From NCBI RefSeq assembly GCF_002419965.1, contig NZ_DIHC01000033.1, positions 92,175 through 156,174 on the forward strand: a stretch of 64,000 bases of DNA. The letters run 5' to 3'. Source of the stretch: Pseudomonas sp. UBA5706. Its GTDB lineage: Bacteria; Pseudomonadota; Gammaproteobacteria; Pseudomonadales; Pseudomonadaceae. A program made the position numbers and the translations under genes. Every line of letters starts with the position of its first letter. Positions within the stretch are counted from its first letter, which is position 1. The notes under the pieces are model-generated. The model made no database searches. It saw only the letters and a program-made list of their open reading frames with translations, and was not told the DNA's origin. Shown here one piece after another: positions 26,455 to 35,929 of this stretch.

Positions 26455-27753
26455 ATGCTCCCCGCCTCCGATACGCCGCGCTATCTCAGCGGTTTCGGCA
26501 ACGAGTTCAGCAGCGAAGCCCTTCCCGGCGCCTTGCCGGTGGGCCGTAACTCACCACAACGCCCTGATTACGGCCTGTACGCCGAACTGTTCTCAGGCAC
26601 GGCGTTTACCGTCCCGCGCAGCGAATCGCGACGTACGTGGCTGTACCGCATCCATCCATCGGCGAAACATCCGCGGTTTGGCCGCCTTGAGCGACAGATC
26701 CCCGGACGCGAGCCGGGACCGGTCAATCCAAACCGCCTGCGCTGGAACCCCCTTGAGTGCCCTGCTACGCCGACCGATCTGCTGGACGGCCTGGTGACAC
26801 TGGCAGCAACCGGGCCGGCGGAACGCGCTGAGGGCATCACCGTGCACCTGTATGCCGCCAATACCTCCATGCAGCGCGCGTTCTTCAACGCGGATGGCGA
26901 GTGGTTGCTGGTTCCGCAGACAGGGCGCTTGCGTGTGGTCACGGAACTGGGCGTACTGGAAGTCGAGCCGCAGGAAATCGTCGTGCTGCCGCGGGGCCTG
27001 AAATTTCGCGTGGAACTGCTCGACGCCACCGCGCGGGGTTACATTTGCGAGAATCATGGCAGCGCCTTGCGCTTGCCCGACCTGGGACCGATCGGCAGTA
27101 ACGGCCTGGCCAATCCGCGAGACTTCCTGGCGCCGGTGGCGCACTTCGAAGAGCAGAACACGCCCTGTACGCTGGTGCAGAAATTCCTCGGCGAGCTATT
27201 TGCCACCCAGCTTGATCACTCGCCGTTCAACGTAGTCGCGTGGCACGGTAACAACGTGCCCTACAAGTACGACTTGCGCCGCTTCAACACCATCGGCTCG
27301 ATCAGCTACGACCATCCCGACCCGTCGATCTTCACTGTACTGACCTCGCCCAGCGCCACCCATGGGGTGGCGAATGTCGACTTCGTGATTTTCCCGCCGC
27401 GCTGGCTGGTTGCAGAGAACACCTTCCGCCCACCGTGGTTTCATCGCAACGTGATGAACGAGTTCATGGGCCTGATCGAGGGTGTCTACGACGCCAAAGC
27501 CGACGGTTTCGTTCCTGGCGGTGCATCGCTGCACAACTGCATGAGTGCCCATGGCCCGGACGACACCACGGCGCAAAAAGCCATGAGCGTGGAGCTGGCA
27601 CCGCACAAAGTCGACCACACCATGGCCTTCATGTTTGAAACCTGCCAAGTGCTGCGGGCCAGTCAGGCAGCCTTGGACAGCACGCAGTTGCAGATCGATT
27701 ACGACGCCTGCTGGAGCGCACTGGCCGACAACTTCACCCGAGAAAGATCATGA
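26455..27753 (+). CDS. hmgA: Homogentisate 1,2-dioxygenase
   Basis: 432 residues, normal length. It opens the ring of homogentisate with O2 to give maleylacetoacetate, in the cytoplasm. Iron ligands are visible as H330 and E336 in FHRNVMNEFMG and H366 in MSAHGPD, with the spacing of the human enzyme (335/341/371). The start has the family signature YLSGFGNEFSSEA. AGAGG precedes ATG 26455. It overlaps fahA by four bases, so the two are co-translated. Confidence 0.97.
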   Translation: MLPASDTPRYLSGFGNEFSSEALPGALPVGRNSPQRPDYGLYAELFSGTAFTVPRSESRRTWLYRIHPSAKHPRFGRLERQIPGREPGPVNPNRLRWNPLECPATPTDLLDGLVTLAATGPAERAEGITVHLYAANTSMQRAFFNADGEWLLVPQTGRLRVVTELGVLEVEPQEIVVLPRGLKFRVELLDATARGYICENHGSALRLPDLGPIGSNGLANPRDFLAPVAHFEEQNTPCTLVQKFLGELFATQLDHSPFNVVAWHGNNVPYKYDLRRFNTIGSISYDHPDPSIFTVLTSPSATHGVANVDFVIFPPRWLVAENTFRPPWFHRNVMNEFMGLIEGVYDAKADGFVPGGASLHNCMSAHGPDDTTAQKAMSVELAPHKVDHTMAFMFETCQVLRASQAALDSTQLQIDYDACWSALADNFTRERS

Positions 27754-29033
27754 CCCCTGTTCACACACAACAAAGCTGGATCGCCAGCGCCAACGACAAC
27801 ACCGACTTTCCGTTGCACAATCTGCCGCTCGGTATTTTCAGCCGACCCGGCGAACAGCCGCGGGGCGCCGTGGCCATTGGCGATCAACTGCTGGACCTGG
27901 CCGCTGCCGTGGCCGCAGGTGTATTCCAGGGCGCAGCGCTAGGGGCCGCGCAAGCCGCCAGCGCCAGCAGCCTGAACGCCTTCTTCGCGCTGGGCAGCGG
28001 GCCGCGCCGCGCGTTGCGGGCAGCCCTGATCGAGCTGCTGGGTGAACACAGCGCGCATCAGCAACAATTGCAGGCAGCGATCTACCCGCAGGCCGAATGC
28101 CAAATGCATCTGCCAGCCAAGGTGGGCGACTACACCGACTTTTATGTGGGTATCCACCATGCCACCAATGTCGGCAAATTGTTCCGCCCGGACAATCCCT
28201 TGTTGCCTAACTACAAATACGTGCCCATCGGCTACCACGGCCGCGCCTCGACCTTGAATATCAGCGGCAAGGCCTTCAAGCGACCGCAAGGGCAGACCCT
28301 GCCCGCAGGCGCCAGCGAACCGGTGTTCGGCCCCAGTCAGCGACTGGATTATGAGTTGGAAATAGGCGTGTGGATTGGCCAGGGCAATGCTCAGGGCGAA
28401 CCCATCGCGATTGCCGATGCGCCCGAGCATATCGCCGGGCTGTGCCTGTTGAACGATTGGTCGGCACGCGACCTGCAGGCATGGGAGTACCAACCCCTTG
28501 GGCCGTTCCTGTCCAAAAGCTTCGCCACCACGCTATCGCCCTGGGTGGTGACCGCCGAGGCGCTGGCGCCGTTTCGTTGCGCCCAGCCAGCACGCCCCGC
28601 AGGCGATCCGCGGCCGCTGGAGTACCTGTTCGATGAGCATGATCAACAGCACGGCGCACTGGATATAGAGCTGGAAGTCTTGCTGCTCACGCCAAAGATG
28701 CGGCAGGAGAATCTGGCGCCTCAGCGCATCGGCTTGAGCAACACGCAATACATGTATTGGACGATCGCGCAGATGGTCACCCATCACAGCGTCAATGGAT
28801 GTGCCTTGCAACCTGGCGACTTGTTGGGCACAGGCACCTTGTCAGGGCCGGAGCCGGACCAATACGGCAGCCTGCTGGAAATTACCCAAGGCGGCAAACA
28901 GCCACTGAGACTGGACAACGGTGAAGTGCGCAGCTTTGTGCTCGATGGCGATGAAATCATCCTGCGCGCGCGCTGCCTGCGCCCCGGTGTAGCGCCTATC
29001 GGCTTTGGCGAGTGCCGCGCCAGGGTCGTTTAA
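27750..29033 (+). CDS. fahA: Fumarylacetoacetase
   Basis: 427 residues. Hydrolyses fumarylacetoacetate to fumarate and acetoacetate, the last step of tyrosine/homogentisate catabolism. N-terminal SH3-like domain (about 15-115), then the FAH barrel with YTDFYVGIHHATNVG, LNDWSARDLQAWEY and the metal-site region DYELEIGVWIG. ATG 27750 overlaps the hmgA stop. Maleylacetoacetate isomerase (maiA), usually the third gene, does not follow; a hairpin and then a minus-strand sensor gene come next. Confidence 0.96.
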   Translation: MTPVHTQQSWIASANDNTDFPLHNLPLGIFSRPGEQPRGAVAIGDQLLDLAAAVAAGVFQGAALGAAQAASASSLNAFFALGSGPRRALRAALIELLGEHSAHQQQLQAAIYPQAECQMHLPAKVGDYTDFYVGIHHATNVGKLFRPDNPLLPNYKYVPIGYHGRASTLNISGKAFKRPQGQTLPAGASEPVFGPSQRLDYELEIGVWIGQGNAQGEPIAIADAPEHIAGLCLLNDWSARDLQAWEYQPLGPFLSKSFATTLSPWVVTAEALAPFRCAQPARPAGDPRPLEYLFDEHDQQHGALDIELEVLLLTPKMRQENLAPQRIGLSNTQYMYWTIAQMVTHHSVNGCALQPGDLLGTGTLSGPEPDQYGSLLEITQGGKQPLRLDNGEVRSFVLDGDEIILRARCLRPGVAPIGFGECRARVV

Positions 29034-29050
29034 GCAAGCCGTTGCCCATA

Positions 29051-29082
29051 CGCAGAATGCAGACCACAACCTGCATTCTGCG
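29051..29082 (+). terminator. Stem-loop downstream of fahA
   Basis: A perfect 12-bp inverted repeat, CGCAGAATGCAG (29051-29062) and CTGCATTCTGCG (29071-29082), with an 8-nt loop, 17 bp after the fahA stop. Only a weak pyrimidine tail follows, so it may be a terminator for hmgA-fahA or an mRNA-stabilising end. Confidence 0.55.
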
Positions 29083-29193
29083 ATTGCCTTCCCAAACGTG
29101 CCCCCGCCTCGCCGGCCTGGCGTTGCAAATGGCGAATTCGCGTGTGATTGGTCATGCCCCGATGGACAGCTGTTCGGTTAACCACCAAGGCCG

Positions 29194-31146
29194 TTACGCC
29201 GCGCTGAACAGCTCGTCGATAGCGGCCTTCAGTTCGCTCATTGCAAAGGGCTTCGGCAGCCAATGAACCCGTCCATCTTCGAATGCCGAAGTGGGCACGG
29301 CGTTTTCAGAGAAGCCCGAGATGAACAGGACCTTGAGCGACGGGGCTTTCTTCAGCGCCAGTGTCGCCAGCTCATGACCGCTGGTTCCCCCGGGCAAGCC
29401 GATGTCAGTGACCAGCAGTGTCAAGGACGGAAGTTCGGCCAGTAGCCTCAGCGCTTCATCGGCCGTCCCGGCCTTGATGATGTGGTAACCGACCTCCTGC
29501 AGCGCCTCACCCACCAGATCACGAATGGCAGCTTCGTCGTCCACCACCAGTACCGAGCCCTGCTCAACAATGGTGCCATCACCGGCAATCACCGGAGTAC
29601 CTGCTGCAGCAGTAGGCGATGCCCCCTGATAAATCGGCAGAAACAGGCTGACTGTTGTGCCCTTCCCCACCGCTGAGCTAATCCGGACATCGCCTGATGA
29701 CTGACGGGCGAAGCCGTGGACCATCGACAGTCCCAACCCGCTACCAGCTCCCAGCGGCTTGGTGGTGAAGAACGGATCGAACGCTCTCTGCAGAATGCTT
29801 TCAGGCATGCCGGTGCCGGTATCGGTGACGCGGATCAGTGCATAGTCACCAACGTCCAGTGCAAGTGCGTCCGTTTGCGAAGTGATCCGGACCTCGCTCA
29901 CCTCAATCCGCAGCCGTCCGCCACGGGGCATGGCATCCCTGGCGTTTATACAGAGGTTCAAGACTGCGTTTTCAAGCTGATGCGCGTCACACAGGCAGAG
30001 CAACACAGTGGCAGGCGCCAGTAACTCCAGTTCGATGAGAGGCGTCAGCGTGCGGCTGATCAACTCTTGCATGTCCTGCATGAGCAGTGCTGGCGCAACG
30101 ACCTTACTGGCCAGCGTCTGACGTCTGGAGTAGGTCAGCAGGCGATGCGTCAGCGCTGCGGCACGGGACGAAGCCCCTTGGGCCGCCGCCACGTAGCGCT
30201 CTATGTGCTCGAATTTGCCTTGGGCAATACGCCGCTGGAGCATTTCCAGGCTGCCACCGATCACGGTCAGCAGGTTATTGAAATCATGCGCCAGACCGCC
30301 GGTCAACTGACCGACCGCCTCCATTTTCTGACTTTGCTGCAACTGCGACCTCACCTGCTCCAGCGTCTCCTGGCGCTCCTTGAACAGCGTGACATCCCTA
30401 GCCACCGCAAGGTATCGGCCTTGCCGCCGCGCAATACGCCAATTGAGTTGCAGATGCTTGCCATCGCGCCGAACGCATTCGGTGTCGAGCTCGACACTCG
30501 TGAGTGTATTCAGCGTCTGCAGCGCAACGGCCAACTGCTCCGCGGAAATAAACTCCCAGAGACGTCCCTGCGCCAGCTCCCCTTCCGTCCACCCGGTCTC
30601 GACCTGCCACGCAGGGTTGGCCGCCAGCAATTGGCCGTTTTCCGAGAGCGTGCAGATCAGGTCCGGGGAAACATTCCAGACGTCATTACGCTCCTGAGTA
30701 CGGCGTTCCACCTCCTCCTCCAGACGCATATTGGCGCGATACAGTGCGTTCAAATTCTGCCGGAACAAGTGGCAGACCATTGCCATGGCTAAGCTGACCA
30801 GGCCGAAGCTGAAGGTATTGCCCCAACTGGACCCGTCGTGCTCAAAGCCAACAGAGCCAATGAAAAAGTACTGAGCTGTCAGCACTGCCAATGCGCAACC
30901 CACGATGGACGCACCGGTGCCGAACCAGAACCCGCAGAACATCAACCCGGGAATGAAGAACAGATAAGGCAGCGCCGTGCCAGGCATTTGTGCTCGTATC
31001 AAACCGCACAGGGCCACGACTACGACTGCCCCCAGGTAGCGAACGACGAAGCCTTGCCGCATGCGTACCTGTCGGCGCGCCGTGTGCAGCGTCGAAACGG
31101 ACGCATCGCTCAGCCGACCTTTGACGACATGGGTCGATTCGGACAT
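29194..31146 (-). CDS. Hybrid sensor histidine kinase with receiver domain
   Basis: 650 residues from ATG 31146 (GAGGGG upstream; a longer frame exists without support). An N-terminal membrane region of four hydrophobic segments resembles DUF4118 (about 30-130). A PAS domain follows (about 150-270), then HisKA with the phospho-acceptor His in GGLAHDFNNLL, HATPase_c (DTGTGMPESIL, GSGLGLSMVHGF), and a C-terminal receiver with Asp in VTDIGLPGG. No response regulator with an output domain is adjacent, so its partner is elsewhere. It is divergent from the EAL gene. Confidence 0.88.
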   Translation of the reverse strand: MSESTHVVKGRLSDASVSTLHTARRQVRMRQGFVVRYLGAVVVVALCGLIRAQMPGTALPYLFFIPGLMFCGFWFGTGASIVGCALAVLTAQYFFIGSVGFEHDGSSWGNTFSFGLVSLAMAMVCHLFRQNLNALYRANMRLEEEVERRTQERNDVWNVSPDLICTLSENGQLLAANPAWQVETGWTEGELAQGRLWEFISAEQLAVALQTLNTLTSVELDTECVRRDGKHLQLNWRIARRQGRYLAVARDVTLFKERQETLEQVRSQLQQSQKMEAVGQLTGGLAHDFNNLLTVIGGSLEMLQRRIAQGKFEHIERYVAAAQGASSRAAALTHRLLTYSRRQTLASKVVAPALLMQDMQELISRTLTPLIELELLAPATVLLCLCDAHQLENAVLNLCINARDAMPRGGRLRIEVSEVRITSQTDALALDVGDYALIRVTDTGTGMPESILQRAFDPFFTTKPLGAGSGLGLSMVHGFARQSSGDVRISSAVGKGTTVSLFLPIYQGASPTAAAGTPVIAGDGTIVEQGSVLVVDDEAAIRDLVGEALQEVGYHIIKAGTADEALRLLAELPSLTLLVTDIGLPGGTSGHELATLALKKAPSLKVLFISGFSENAVPTSAFEDGRVHWLPKPFAMSELKAAIDELFSAA

Positions 31147-31416
31147 GCACTCGCACCCCTCTGACGTTCGATTTGACCTGTGTGAAAATTGCGCCGGGCA
31201 ACCCCGGCGTGCTGACAGGCTATCGGCAAAGCCTGCGCTAGACTTGAGTCTGGCGTTCCGACCCCGCATGATGGCCATCCAATAGCATTTCTCGAACAAT
31301 GTTAGTGAAAAATCCGATTAGTCGCAGGTTTCGGGAATGAATAAGCTAGCGAGGCCAGATGGGCGCGCTCATTCGATCGTCGACCGCCTCATTACGATTT
31401 GCCACAGGAAAGGCCT

Positions 31417-33231
31417 ATGCAAAGCTTCAGCGTAACGTTCGACGAACGAGCACGCCTGGCCGAAGTCGATCGGCTGACTGCGGACTTGCCGAGCGGTTCG
31501 GACCCCGTACTCAACAGTATCGTGGCGATGATCTCGACGCATTTCGGCGTGGCCACGGCGCTGGTCAGCATCGTCGATCGCGACTTTCAGGTGTTCAAGG
31601 CCAAAGTAGGCCTGTCATTACCGCGCACCTCGCGAGAAGTTTCTTTCTGCGCCCATGGCCTCGACAGCAGCGACATACTTGAAGTGTGCGACACGCACGC
31701 CGACTCGCGGTTTGCCGACAATCCCTTGGTCAGTGGCGCGCCGTTCATACGCTACTACGCAGGCGCACCTCTGGTGATCGAGCCCGGGCTGGCGCTGGGC
31801 GGCCTGTGCGTTATCGATAAGGCAAAACGAGCCCCCATGAGCGCGCAGGACAAGGTGTTCCTGCAAAATGCGGCAGAACTGGTGGTGGCCCGACTGCAAT
31901 CCATTCACTCGCAGCATTTCTTCGACGCGATGACCGGGCTGCCCAACCGGCAGCGCTTCGAACTGGACGTCAATCAATTGAACGTCCCCTCATCCGAGCG
32001 AGCGGCGCTCCTGATCGAACCACTGTCAGCGATGGGGATGGACAGACTCGCCAAGTCGCTGGGCCTGGATTTCTTCGCCGACTTCATGTTGGCAGTCAAA
32101 GAGCTGCTGCTCGGACTACTGCCCCCAGGGGCGACCTTGTATCGAACACACACGCTGTGTTTCACGATACTGGCCGACTGTCATACCCAGGACACCCTGC
32201 CCCGGCTGCTTGACAGCATTACCGAAGCGCTCGGGCGGCCGGTGAACAGCAAAAACGTGCCGGTCGTTGCGGATGTAGGCATCGGTGTACTGAAATTCGG
32301 CCCCGACGCTCAACTGCCTATCGACAGCTTGCGCTTGATGGCCAGCATTACGGAGGCGGCGCGCAAGGGTTCACACCGCTGGCTTCACTACGATCCGGCA
32401 ATCGATGCATCGCTACGCCGCAGCGTCACGTTGCTCAATTCAATCGAAGCTGCATTACTGGCGCCCGACCAATTGCGGCTGGTCTACCAGCCACGGGTTG
32501 ACCTGGGTAGCAACCGCTGCGCCTCTGCTGAAGCGCTGCTGCGCTGGGCCCATCCGACATTGGGTGAGGTGGGCCCTGCCGAATTCATCGGCCTTGCGGA
32601 AACCACGGCGTCGATTCGCCATATCACCCGCTGGGTGGTCAGGCATGTGTGCGAACAGTTGGCTCAATGGCGTCGCCAGGGGCTGACCATGACGGTGTCA
32701 CTGAATGTGTCGGCGCTGGACCTGACCGACGCGGGCCTGTTTGATGAACTGTGCCAGGCGCTGGACACTTACGACATCGCCCCGGAATACCTGGAGCTTG
32801 AGTTCACTGAAAACGTGCTGGTGACCGACTTTGCCGCCGTCCGTGAACAGCTGCTTCGCCTGCGTCGCCTGGGTGTGGCCGTAGGTATCGACGACTTCGG
32901 TAGCGGTTACAGCAACTGGACCTATCTGCGGCAAATCCCGGCGACCAGCGTGAAGCTGGACCGCTCGCTGCTGGCCGATCTTCAACCGGGCAGCAGCGAC
33001 TGGCACATCGTGCGCGGCCTGATCAGCCTGGCAAAGGACCTCAACCTCACGGTGGTGGCAGAGGGAATAGAAACCGAACTTCACTACCATCTGCTGCGCG
33101 GCTGGGGTTGCCACGAGGGGCAGGGTTATTACTTCGCCAAACCCCTGGCCCCTGACCATTTGGTCGACTGGTTGTCCAACGGTTCCTACCCGCCCATGAT
33201 TCCTATGAATGCTGCCAACCAGGACGTTTAA
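31417..33231 (+). CDS. GAF-(degenerate GGDEF)-EAL c-di-GMP phosphodiesterase
   Basis: 604 residues from ATG 31417 (AGGAAAGG upstream; 31399 is an alternative). A GAF domain (about 25-150, VSIVDRDFQVFKAKVGL) is followed by a GGDEF-like segment (about 165-330) that has lost the GGDEF signature. An EAL domain (about 345-595) keeps AEALLRW, LEFTENVL, DDFGSGYSN, KLDRSLL, AEGIE and GQGYYFAKPL, so the metal and catalytic residues look complete. Predicted to hydrolyse c-di-GMP under control of the GAF input. It is cytoplasmic, with no membrane segment. Confidence 0.9.
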   Translation: MQSFSVTFDERARLAEVDRLTADLPSGSDPVLNSIVAMISTHFGVATALVSIVDRDFQVFKAKVGLSLPRTSREVSFCAHGLDSSDILEVCDTHADSRFADNPLVSGAPFIRYYAGAPLVIEPGLALGGLCVIDKAKRAPMSAQDKVFLQNAAELVVARLQSIHSQHFFDAMTGLPNRQRFELDVNQLNVPSSERAALLIEPLSAMGMDRLAKSLGLDFFADFMLAVKELLLGLLPPGATLYRTHTLCFTILADCHTQDTLPRLLDSITEALGRPVNSKNVPVVADVGIGVLKFGPDAQLPIDSLRLMASITEAARKGSHRWLHYDPAIDASLRRSVTLLNSIEAALLAPDQLRLVYQPRVDLGSNRCASAEALLRWAHPTLGEVGPAEFIGLAETTASIRHITRWVVRHVCEQLAQWRRQGLTMTVSLNVSALDLTDAGLFDELCQALDTYDIAPEYLELEFTENVLVTDFAAVREQLLRLRRLGVAVGIDDFGSGYSNWTYLRQIPATSVKLDRSLLADLQPGSSDWHIVRGLISLAKDLNLTVVAEGIETELHYHLLRGWGCHEGQGYYFAKPLAPDHLVDWLSNGSYPPMIPMNAANQDV

Positions 33232-33330
33232 AATACAGCCTGCCGGCACAGAACCGTCCCACGCACTGGATAGTCTTAGAGATTAGGCATTTGCCTTGTA
33301 TAGTTGCGACTTTCTCTTAAGGAGATCTCC

Positions 33331-33756
33331 ATGCGTATTCCTTCCCGTGTGATTGGCGGCGCTCTGGTCGTCAGCCTGCTGGCTCAACTGACCGCCTGCG
33401 GCAGTATTTTCTATCCTGACCGTCGTGGTCAGATCCAAGGCAGTGGCCGAATGGACCCGGCAATCGTGATCCTCGACGCCGTGGGCCTGCTGTTCTACAT
33501 CATCCCTGGCGTCATCGCCTTTGCCGTCGACTTTGCGACCGGTGCGATTTACCTGCCTTCCGGCAAGCAGGCGCAGATCGACCCGCAGAAGCTGCAGCCC
33601 GCTGTGAAGGCAGACGGCACCGTGGATAACGCCAAGCTGCAAGCCATCATTCAAACAGAGCTGGGTCGCACCCTGCCGCTGGACGATCCTCGCCTGATTC
33701 AGCACAAAGGCAGCGCGCAGCAGTTGGCGACGCTGGGTCTGGTGCCGTCCGCTTGA
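33331..33756 (+). CDS. Small lipoprotein with hydrophobic hairpin
   Basis: 141 residues from ATG 33331 with AAGGAGAT upstream (the frame also opens at 33304). The signal peptide ends at the lipobox LTAC, so Cys23 is probably lipidated. GQIQGSGRMDPAIVILDAVG is followed by a hydrophobic stretch (about 50-75). The C-terminal half is soluble. It resembles a conserved Pseudomonas protein I recall as sometimes mislabelled polyribonucleotide nucleotidyltransferase; that label has no support here. It is 28 bp upstream of fieF, probably the same transcript, as in the ancestral gene order. Confidence 0.8.
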   Translation: MRIPSRVIGGALVVSLLAQLTACGSIFYPDRRGQIQGSGRMDPAIVILDAVGLLFYIIPGVIAFAVDFATGAIYLPSGKQAQIDPQKLQPAVKADGTVDNAKLQAIIQTELGRTLPLDDPRLIQHKGSAQQLATLGLVPSA

Positions 33757-33784
33757 TTTCCAGGTCCAGATTGAAGGAAGCGCC

Positions 33785-34690
33785 ATGAGCACCAGCCCTG
33801 AACATGCCCGGTTATTGCGTCTGGCGACGCGGGCATCGCTGGCCGTCGCCAGCACTCTGATCGTCGCCAAGGCCGTGGCCTGGTGGCTAAGCGGCTCGGT
33901 CAGCATGCTGGCGGGCCTGACCGACTCGCTGCTCGATGGTGCGGCCTCGTTCCTCAACCTGTTGGCAGTGCATTACGCGCTGCGGCCCGCCGATGAGGAC
34001 CACCGCTACGGGCATGGCAAGGCCGAGGCATTGTCGGGCATGGCGCAGTCGCTGTTCATTGCGGTCAGTGCGTTTCTGATCGGTTTCCAGGCCATCGAGC
34101 GCATTCAACATCCGCAATCATTGGGCGCTCCGGGGCTCGGCATTCTGGTAATGCTACTGTCGATCGCACTCACCGTCGCGCTGTTGACTTTCCAGCACAA
34201 GGTGGTGAAGGAAACCGGCTCGGCAGCGATTCGCGCCGACTCGCTGCATTACCGCTCTGACCTGCTGCTCAACATCAGCATCATGGTAGCGCTGGGGCTA
34301 GCGTATTTCGGATATGACCAACTGGACGCTTACTTCGGTCTGGTGATCGCGTTCTACATTCTCTGGAGCGCGATCTCGATCGCACGGGAAACGGTGTCGG
34401 TGCTGATGGATGCCGAGCTGGAGCCAGGCGTCAGCACGCGGATGCTGGAGTTGGCGCAGAACGTACCCGGCGTGCTGGGTGCCCATGACTTGCGCACGCG
34501 CATCTCGGGCAATCATTGGTTTGTGCAGTTGCATCTGGAATTGCCCGGCACGCTGACACTGCTGGTGGCGCATGACCTGTGCGAGCAAGTGGAGCGCGCG
34601 ATCATCGCCGAATATCCCAAAGCCGAAGTGCTGGTGCATGCCGACCCGCAGGAGGTAACGCAGGGAGCGAGTGGACCGGTGTTGAATTGA
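33785..34690 (+). CDS. fieF: Cation diffusion facilitator, FieF type
   Basis: 301 residues. Six membrane helices: helix 2 carries LAGLTDSLLDG (metal-site Asp pair) and helix 5 carries RADSLHYRSDLLLN (His/Asp), the tetrahedral site of YiiP/FieF. The cytoplasmic C-terminal domain has VLGAHDLRTR and a His-rich metal-binding loop. It exports Fe2+/Zn2+ against protons across the inner membrane. In a conserved pair with the upstream lipoprotein gene. Confidence 0.92.
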   Translation: MSTSPEHARLLRLATRASLAVASTLIVAKAVAWWLSGSVSMLAGLTDSLLDGAASFLNLLAVHYALRPADEDHRYGHGKAEALSGMAQSLFIAVSAFLIGFQAIERIQHPQSLGAPGLGILVMLLSIALTVALLTFQHKVVKETGSAAIRADSLHYRSDLLLNISIMVALGLAYFGYDQLDAYFGLVIAFYILWSAISIARETVSVLMDAELEPGVSTRMLELAQNVPGVLGAHDLRTRISGNHWFVQLHLELPGTLTLLVAHDLCEQVERAIIAEYPKAEVLVHADPQEVTQGASGPVLN

Positions 34691-34713
34691 AGACTTATTT
34701 CGATAACAACCTG

Positions 34714-34769
34714 TAGCCAACCGGCTTGCCGGCGCAAGCGATCTCAAAAACGCCACTGCCGGCAGGCCG
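34714..34769. repeat. REP-like repeat pair
   Basis: Between fieF and the Q-rich gene, CCGGCTTGCCGGCG (34721-34734) and CGCCACTGCCGGCAGGCCG (34751-34769) form an imperfect inverted pair with a GCCGGC core. This is the style of Pseudomonas repetitive extragenic palindromes, located at convergent gene ends as usual. Confidence 0.5.
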
Positions 34770-34801
34770 AACCGCAGAAAAAGCAGCAGCTCGACAGCAA
34801 A

Positions 34802-35929
34802 TCACTGTTGAACGCTGTATCCCCTCCCCGCATAACACGCCGCCATGGCCTGACGGTAGATCCCCACGACTTCAGGCGCTGGCTGGTAGGTCGCAGCCGC
34901 TGGGTCAAAGTTGCTTTGCTGCACAGCGTATCGATAGCAATCGTATCGATCCTGCTCGATCTGTTGCTGGGTCTGGCCATTGGCCGGATAGGCAAGCACG
35001 TCGTAGGGGTCGGCCGTTTGCTGCTGAGCCTGTTGTGGCACCTGCTGCGGCGAGTACACCGGTTCGACACCTTGCGGCGGCTCGGCGACGACGTATTCCT
35101 GGGTGCTCTGCTCGTAGGTGTAATAGGTGCCCGCCGCGAGGAAGAACAGCGCGCTGCCCAGCCAGACCTGTTGCGCATAATCCGGCAGATACCGCACTCG
35201 CACCCCGTGCGGCGGGGCAACCACCACATAACGCGGGCCCTGCGGGCGATACCAGTAGCCACCTGAATAGAAGTAATCGCTGCCGTGGTAAGGCACGCGG
35301 GAGTAGCCGCCTGGCATGCGATCAATTTCATAACCAGGACGATAGCGTGGTCCGCCGCCCCAACCATCGCCATGGCCATCGGGGCGACCGACGTCCGGAC
35401 GACGATCGCCACCCCGCCATGGGTTGTTCTCACGGGGCTGATCGCGGTAGAAGCCCTGGCGCGGCTGCTGGGTCTGCATCACGGTGTCCGGGCGGCTCTG
35501 GATCGGCAGGTTGCTCTGGCGATCCTGCAACTGGCGCTGCTGCAATTGTTGCTGTTGCTGGCGCTGTTGTTGTTGAAGCTGATCCTGTCGTTGCTGATTA
35601 CGTTCGCGGTCCTGCTGCTGGCGCTGTTGATCGGCGCGCTGCTGCTGATTTTGCTGGACCTGACGCTGCTGGTTGAGTTGTTCCTGCTGGCGCTGTTGCT
35701 GTTGTTGCTGTTGTTGCTGTTGCTGGCGCTGCTGGTCCTGATTGAAGCTGCGCTGCTGGTTCTGTTGCTGGCGTTGCATCTCGAAGCCACGCTGCTGTTG
35801 CTGGCGTTGCTGCTGCTCATTGCGCTGCTGTTGTTGCTGCTGTTGATTGTTGTCGTCGGCCAACACCTGAGCGCTGATGCTCAAGGACAAAAGACTGACA
35901 CCTGCCAAACGCCAGATGCACATGTTCAT
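34802..35929 (-). CDS. Exported glutamine-rich protein, DUF6515-like
   Basis: 375 residues from ATG 35929 (GAGGAAAGC upstream; an upstream frame start at 35995 is rejected). The signal peptide is about residues 1-24 (cleavage after VLA). Then comes an extremely Gln-rich, Arg-interspersed region to about residue 150, encoded by CAG/CAA runs. A Gly/Pro/Tyr/Arg-rich segment follows, and then a folded C-terminal part with several QQ-separated repeats and GYSVQQ at the end. The C-terminal half resembles periplasmic DUF6515 proteins. Function unknown; the Gln tract is probably disordered or coiled. Confidence 0.75.
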   Translation of the reverse strand: MNMCIWRLAGVSLLSLSISAQVLADDNNQQQQQQQRNEQQQRQQQQRGFEMQRQQQNQQRSFNQDQQRQQQQQQQQQQQRQQEQLNQQRQVQQNQQQRADQQRQQQDRERNQQRQDQLQQQQRQQQQQLQQRQLQDRQSNLPIQSRPDTVMQTQQPRQGFYRDQPRENNPWRGGDRRPDVGRPDGHGDGWGGGPRYRPGYEIDRMPGGYSRVPYHGSDYFYSGGYWYRPQGPRYVVVAPPHGVRVRYLPDYAQQVWLGSALFFLAAGTYYTYEQSTQEYVVAEPPQGVEPVYSPQQVPQQAQQQTADPYDVLAYPANGQTQQQIEQDRYDCYRYAVQQSNFDPAAATYQPAPEVVGIYRQAMAACYAGRGYSVQQ

